A stretch of 64,000 nucleotides of DNA, from contig OY755039.1 in NCBI GenBank assembly GCA_963576565.1, forward strand, positions 140,243,369 through 140,307,368. Reading direction: 5' to 3'. A program made the translations under genes and the position numbers. This document shows, piece by piece, positions 58,320 to 64,000 of this stretch. Each line of letters begins with the position of its first letter. The stretch's first letter is position 1. The notes under the pieces were generated by a model, which was not told where the DNA came from, made no database searches, and saw only the letters and a list, made by a program, of their open reading frames with translations. This stretch comes from Aspidapion aeneum. Its lineage: Eukaryota > Arthropoda > Insecta > Coleoptera > Brentidae.

Positions 58320-60000
58320 TTGATCCTAAATCTAATTTTTCATTATTGAAATACGCTGACATGTTGGTTTAAACTAAATTTAACAGATGTACTACGCATT
58401 ATAGGTTTTCATAAGCAATTGTTTTTTTTGCTGTCCAAGCCACCTATGATAAAAGGGTAAAAGTGCCAAAAAACTTACATACCATTTTTTTAGCATTAAA
58501 ATACAAACAAATATGGACGTGTGATACATCGTTAAAATCATAAAAAAAAGTTCTTTTAAAAAATATAAATAAATAAAAAATACAAGTCCGTATCTAAAAA
58601 AAGTAAGTTAATAGTAATATCTCAATAACTAGTAAATATTCTTAGAAATTACCAAATTAAAGAACGTCAAAAATGCAAAGAAAAATTCCAGTACGATTTT
58701 TTTGTAAAAACTATTCTTTTTGAGATATTTTATAAAAGAGATTTGAGCTATTTTCGAAAAACCCCAATAGCTCGGGATATAATAGTTTTTTTAAAATATG
58801 AAACCATATTTTTACTCTTCCCCAAAAACTGCTTATTTTATCTAATTTCAACAACCTTGTAGTTCTTATAGTTACCGAGATAGCAATAGTGACCCATGAC
58901 ATTTAAGACACCCTGTATATAAAATATAGTAGGTAATCCACTTACAGGTAATCTTTGATTCGCTTGTCGGAAAAAATTTCTGATGTATAACATGTTTTTT
59001 TTACCATTTTCACAAAAATATCTAGATCTAGCAGATGGATGATTCTACAAAAATGGTACTGTGGAGTGGGAATGCATATTTTTCAAACACAGACTGCAAA
59101 TGAAGCATAGTTTTAGTTATAAGATTTAAAACAAAATGTTTTCTTTATGGAGCATTTGAGTTTAATGTATAAAAAAAATTGCAAGTTTATAATTTTTTTT
59201 ATTACAAAGCAAATACCTCATTCCTCTGGTGTAGTCCCAAACCAAATATTAAAAACTCAGATTGAAAAAAATATCCTAATAAATAATATTTAACCAAGTC
59301 TTAACTATTTATCAAAAAATTGATAAAACTTAAGTTTGCAGTCATATTTTTGAAAATTCGAATTTACATTTTCTCCGGAAAATTTTACAATTTTAAGCGT
59401 GCTCCATTTTTAATAACACAATATTTGTGAATACCACCGGTTAATTTCTAGAAAAAGAGACGGCCCTGGATATCTAATTTACTTGTGAGGGTGACAAGTT
59501 GTGACAGATAATGTCAACTTTAGTTTGGTTTAAGTTATAGATCTTTTTATTTTCGGCAGAAAATTAGTTTTTTTCAGAGAAATCAAAAAGGAACGCTTCA
59601 ATTATCATTCCTCTGGTAAGTAAATATTCGACTGATATCAATAGTATAATATTTTTGTTGATTGTTTTAAAATTGTAAGTATAGGAACTTTGTTTATATA
59701 AAACTCAAGTTAAGTAGTCTAAATAGATTTTGATTTAAATTGGAAAACCATTAAAAAACTCATTCCTCTGGTACTCATCCCTCTGGAATTTTTATGCAAT
59801 AATTCCTAAAATTCGGGAAAATAAATGTTTTTAGCTTACACCTAATTAGTTACATAAATTTAAAAAAAAAACAAAATTATTCCATATAGCCCACTTTTGG
59901 TAGAATCATCCAGTTATTAATAAAAAAGGAGATTTTTCAAAAATCTTTCACACCCTCTATCTCAAAAGTTAAGACGCTTAGGACATTTATAAAAAGTTTT
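58320..60000. other. UGT intron 1, 3' part, no gene
   Basis: AT-rich, with isolated 'acaccctgtata' MITE termini (58908-58920) and three 'cattcctctgg' motifs (59220, 59609, 59762). No coding frame is convincing. Confidence 0.45.
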
Positions 60001-60064
60001 TTTTTCTCAAAATGGACCTGATAATTATCAATAATAAACACCCTGTATATTTTTTCATCAACAG

Positions 60065-60297
60065 ATACACAGACTACAGTCTAGTGGGTTCCGTCCCTAT
60101 AGTAACGGGTACGATTACCATTCAACATGCCATTGAAAGCCAGTCCATCTTTTCAGTGTTGCCACAAATATGTTATTATGTTTCGTCAGACTTTTGTCAA
60201 GTCATCTTTAATACAAACGTGATGCGAGAGCTCAAAAGTAGCGAAAAACAGTACGATTTATTGCTCTCCGAAGTTTTTAGTACTGAATGCATGCTAG
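60065..60297 (+). CDS. UDP-glycosyltransferase, exon 2
   Basis: The acceptor 'tcatcaacag' ends at 60064 and the donor gtaata starts at 60298. Together with exon 1's two bases the exon completes a Gly codon and reads YTDYSLVGSVPIVTG, then VFNTNV-type residues (QVIFNTNVMRELKSSEKQYD) and LLLSEVFSTECMLG. The YTDYSL-G-P run directly after the exon 1 'HFPQKTPING' end and the block corresponding to 'FD(V/L)(I/L)..E' before the junction are standard for insect UGT N-terminal halves. It exits in phase 1. No exon 3 is visible in the remaining 3.7 kb, so intron 2 runs past the window. Confidence 0.82.
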
Positions 60298-61015
60298 GTA
60301 ATACATGGTAATGGGTGTTTTTTTAAACGGCCAAAATACAAAATTTCATGTCATTCAAGAAAAAAAATATTTGTTTAAATTTTTTGAGAAATTTTTTTTG
60401 TAGGAAATCTTAAGGACGATTCATTCTATCGAAACCAACAAAAAATGTGGTTGCTATCAGTCCTAAAATAATAAAAAAAACTATCAAAAACACCCTATTT
60501 AAAGCTGTAAAACTTTTTTACTCGGGTTTATTTCAAATTTCAAACCTGTATATTTTATTAACTACCGTAACAAGAAGGAAACATAGGTACATTAAATGAA
60601 ACCTTTAAGTTTCTAGGATTTTTAATTATAATCTTATATGAAGTTCTAAAACTAATTTAAATATAAAAATAAATATTTTGTCATCCATGTTTTGTAATGA
60701 TCTAAATTCACACGTTTTTCTCTAAATAAATTAAAACTGTAGTGGCAACGGTAACTTTAGGTCAGTCGCGTATATCAAAAAATGTTTCGGGGTGGGCCCG
60801 AGACAGTTTTGGAGGGGACCCGACGGTTCGGGGGGTTCGGTTTGGTTCATAATGTGCGATATAAACAAAAAAAATTATGTTCTGGTAAAAGGTCTCGGAA
60901 AACAAATTAACAAAACCTCACAAAAATCCTTAAATTACAATGATCAAAGTTGTAGCAAGTTAAAATGTTAAGAAATTTAATTGTCCGAAACAAAATGTAT
61001 CCAATATAAAACGAA

Positions 61016-63131
61016 TTTTTCGAGGTGAACTCAAAGACTAAATAAACTAATTGTCGGGCTAATCCGCAAAGGGGTCATGGTAGCCACAGACAAAATTATC
61101 TTTTCGCCTTGTTAGGGTTCATCAGTACGTTTAACCATAATGGGTGGAGAGGGAATGAAATGAAGATGATGAAAACTCAAAAGGAAAAATGAAATGTGGA
61201 CACCCACTTTAGAAAACCAACTGCCAGTTTGCAGTATCAGCTAGGGTAGTCTCGAATCTGAGACAAAAAACTAACCGCACTACGGAGACAGCTAAAGTCA
61301 ATCGTAGTAGGTATCCTAAGCCCAGGTTTAATATTAAATAGGTATAAAAGAAATTTTTCGAGGTGAAGTGAAAGACTAAAAAAACTAATTGTCGGGCTAA
61401 TCCTTAAAGGGGTCATGGTAGCCGCAGACATAATTATGTTTCCGCCTTGTTAGGGTTCATCAGTACGTTTAACCATAATGGGTGGAGAGGGAATGAAATA
61501 AAGATGATGAAAACTGAATAGGAAAAATGAAATGTGGACACCTACTTTAGAAAACCAACTGCCAGTTTGCAGTATCAGCTAGGGTAGTCTCGGATCTGAG
61601 ACAAAAATCTAACATCACTACGGAGACAGCTAAAGTCAATCGTAGTAGGTATCCTAAGCCCAGGTTTAATAAAAAGGAATTTTTCGAGGTGAAGTCAAAG
61701 ACTAAATAAAGTAATTGTCGGGCTAATCCTCAAAGGGGTCATGGTAGCCGCAGACATAATTATGTTTTCGCCTTGTTAGGGTTCATCAGTACGTTTAACC
61801 ATAATGGGTGGAGAGGGAATGAAATGAAGATGATGAAAACTCAAAAGGAAAAATGAAATGTGGACACCCACTTTAGAAAACCAACTGCCAGTTTGCAATA
61901 TCAGCTAGGGTAGTCTCGGATCTGAGACAAAAATCTAACATCCCTACGGAGACAGCTAAAGTCAATCGTACTAGATATTCTAAGCCCAGGTATAATATTA
62001 AATATAAAAATAATTTTTCGAGATGAAGTCAGACTAAATAAATTAATTTTCGGGCTAATCCTCAAAGGAGTCATGGTAGCCGCAGACATAATTATGTTTC
62101 CGCCTTGTTAGGGTTCATCAGTACGTTTAACCATAATGGGTGGAGAGGGATTGAAATAAAGATGATGAAAACTGAAAAGGAAAAATGAAATGTGGACACC
62201 ACTTTAGAAAACCAACTGCCAGTTTGCAATATCAGCTAGGGTAGTCTCGGATCTGAGACAAAAATCTAACATCCCTACGGAGACAGCTAAAGTCAATCGT
62301 ACTAGATATTCTAAGCCCAGGTATAATATTAAATATAAAAATAATTTTTCGAGATGAAGTCAGACTAAATAAATTAATTTTCGGGCTAATCCTCAAAGGA
62401 GTCATGGTAGCCGCAGACATAATTATGTTTCCGCCTTGTTAGGGTTCATCAGTACGTTTAACCATAATGGGTGAAGAGGGAATGAAATGAAGATGATGAA
62501 AACTGAAAAGGAAAAATGAAATGTGGACACCACTTTAGAAAACCAACTGCCAGTTTGCAATATCAGCTAGGGTAGTCTCGGATCTGAGACAAAAATCTAA
62601 CATCACTACGGAGACAGCTAAAGTCAATCGTAGTAGGTATCCTAAGCCCAGGTTTAATAAAAAGGAATTTTTCGAGGTGAAGTCAAAGACTAAATAAACT
62701 AATTGTCGGGCTAATTCTCAAAGGGGTCATGGTAGCCGCAGACATAATTATGTTTTCGCCTTGTTAGGGTTCATCAGTACGTTTAACCATAATGGGTGGA
62801 GAGGGAATGAAATGAAGATGATGAAAACTCAAAAGCAAAAATGAAATGTGGACACCCACTTTAGAAAACCAACTGCCAGTTTGCAGTATCAGCTAGGGTA
62901 GTCTCAGATCTGAGACAAAAAACTAACAGCACTACGGAGACAGCTAAAGTCAATCGTAGTAGGTATCCTAAGCCCAGGTTAAGGTGAAGTCAAAGACTAA
63001 ATAAATTAATTTTCGGGCTAATGCTCAAATTATGTTTCCGCCTTGTTAGGGTTCATCAGTACGTTTAACCATAATGGGTGAAGAGGGAATGAAATGAAGA
63101 TGATGAAAACTGAAAAGGAAAAATGAAATGT
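61016..63131. repeat. ~330-bp satellite, about 6.5 copies
   Basis: Unit starts at 'tttttcgagg/agatgaa' near 61016, 61354, 61680, 62014, 62345 and 62668, with a shortened unit at 62982 that has a deletion. Spacing is about 323-338. Every unit holds 'gttagggttcatcagtacgt' and 'aaccaactgccagtttgca'. The third and fourth units are nearly identical (shift of 331), pointing to recent unequal exchange. The array lies in UGT intron 2. Confidence 0.93.
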
Positions 63132-63449
63132 GTACTCCCGAAATACCATTTTTCAGCCCCTTTTTGGACGAACTAATGATACATAGTAAAACTGTAGATA
63201 CTTTAGATCAAAATATTAAGATGTAGCTACACTTGTCTTTGTTCAATAGTTGATATTAACCCAGATACAGGGTGTTAACCTTAATTTTTTTATTACGATT
63301 TTTTAAAATAACTTTTTTATTAATCAATATTTTTGAAAAAAAAATTGGGGTACGGGATTTTTTGGAACGAGCAATTCGATTTCGTTCAAACATTTGGTGT
63401 ACATTGTACAGGGTGTTCTCTGGGTTACCACCCTTACACTAAAATCAGT

Positions 63450-63600
63450 TTAACAAAAATACCGCGCAAGGTTTTTGCCGCGCAAGAATAATAAAGCGCG
63501 TAGCCAAATATCACGCAAGTTTTTAACTGCATGAGATAATAAACCGCGCAGCCCATTAACGCGCTAAAACCGGACAACAAACCCATTATGGCGCAAAAAA
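63450..63600. repeat. Short block of CGCG-containing near-repeats
   Basis: Recurring 'accgcgca', 'gccgcgcaag', 'aagcgcgtagcc', 'aaccgcgcagccc' spaced 15-40 bases. It recalls the arms of the foldbacks at 18.4 and 28.1 kb but is one-sided and irregular. Confidence 0.4.
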
Positions 63601-63825
63601 TATTTTATCAGGAATGTCCAATAGCGAAAACAAAAAGTGTTTCGAAATCAAGATCCTACTTATGGTACAGCTACCTAACAGATGAAGAAAAAATAAATAA
63701 TTTAATAAAAAACGATATTGGTTCTTAATTCATTATTATAATTTTGTATTTTGTTCACTATTTGTTGAAATTAAACGATTGTAGTCCTTACATCCTCTCT
63801 GTATCAGTTATCTGCTTATGTAATA

Positions 63826-64000
63826 GGGTGTTTGACAGTAGTAAAAAATAAATATATATTTATTTTTAGATATATCTTTAGGTCTTGGGAATGCTAAAAA
63901 CAAATTTTTTGTTTATTTTTTTCTCAAATTCATAGTTCTTTTAATTAAATAAATTCATTGAATTAAAACAATTAGCCACGTGATTCAAAACAGGCGGTCT
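63826..64000 (+). mobile_element. Second copy of the THAP-bearing TIR element, cut by window end
   Basis: Starts gggtgtttgac after TA (63824-63825) and follows 57262-57440 with only a few differences up to the last base. Confidence 0.8.

Larger units (their letters stand above)
44154..60064 (+). other. UGT intron 1 (~15.9 kb)
   Basis: Bounded by GTAAGT at 44154 and the acceptor 'tttttcatcaacag' ending at 60064. It contains the BEL element, the RTE-like LINE, an inverted-repeat pair (54470-54590 / 56745-56885) and a THAP-bearing TIR element. The sequence just ahead of the acceptor tract ('aaacaccctgtatatttttt', 60039-60058) resembles the terminus of 'caccctgta' MITEs. Confidence 0.8.

Overview
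This window looks like nuclear DNA from an insect with a large, repeat-rich genome. It is AT-rich, has GT-AG introns and no operons, and carries two recognisable spliced genes in a dense field of transposable elements (BEL/Pao, an RTE-like LINE, hAT, mariner, pogo/Tigger-like, PIF/Harbinger-like, CACTG-ended and foldback elements). A beetle is my best guess from the repeat landscape, but the sequence does not prove the order.

Layout. 0-10 kb: nested DNA transposons and MITEs (a Harbinger-like element inside a pogo-like element; hAT-like MITEs), a 1.1-kb foldback with a GGCGCC minisatellite, and a palindromic element carrying tRNA-like sequences in both arms. 10.0-10.4 kb: a SWIM zinc-finger gene fragment (minus). 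11.1-17.9 kb: a complete five-exon plus-strand gene for a secreted glycine-rich protein of about 286 residues, its introns filled with repeats. 18.4-31.6 kb: repeats only, including two related foldback elements with 9-bp target-site duplications (TSDs) and ends built of GCGC-containing ~16-bp tandem units, a 680-bp near-perfect palindrome, and several copies of a GTCT-bearing repeat. 33.7-37.6 kb: a dead mariner split by two hAT insertions, followed directly by a 1.7-kb CACTG-ended element holding a pseudogene. 38.6-40.5 kb: a second tRNA-bearing palindrome split by a truncated LINE. 42.4-43.8 kb: a hAT element with a 169-bp satellite inside it.

43.9 kb to the end: the 5' part of a UDP-glycosyltransferase (UGT) gene. 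Exon 1 (43924-44153) and exon 2 (60065-60297) join in frame across a ~15.9-kb intron. That intron holds an RTE-like LINE (minus), whose (TA)n tail was later split by a 7.1-kb BEL/Pao retrotransposon with two 413-bp LTRs differing at one base, and also a TIR element with a THAP-domain exon. Intron 2 holds a ~330-bp satellite (61.0-63.1 kb) and, at the window edge, the start of a second copy of the THAP-bearing element. Later UGT exons lie beyond the window.

No pathway or operon links the two host genes. The most unusual content is structural: modular foldback and palindromic elements, tRNA-like sequences inside inverted arms, and insertions whose order can be read from exact target-site duplications.
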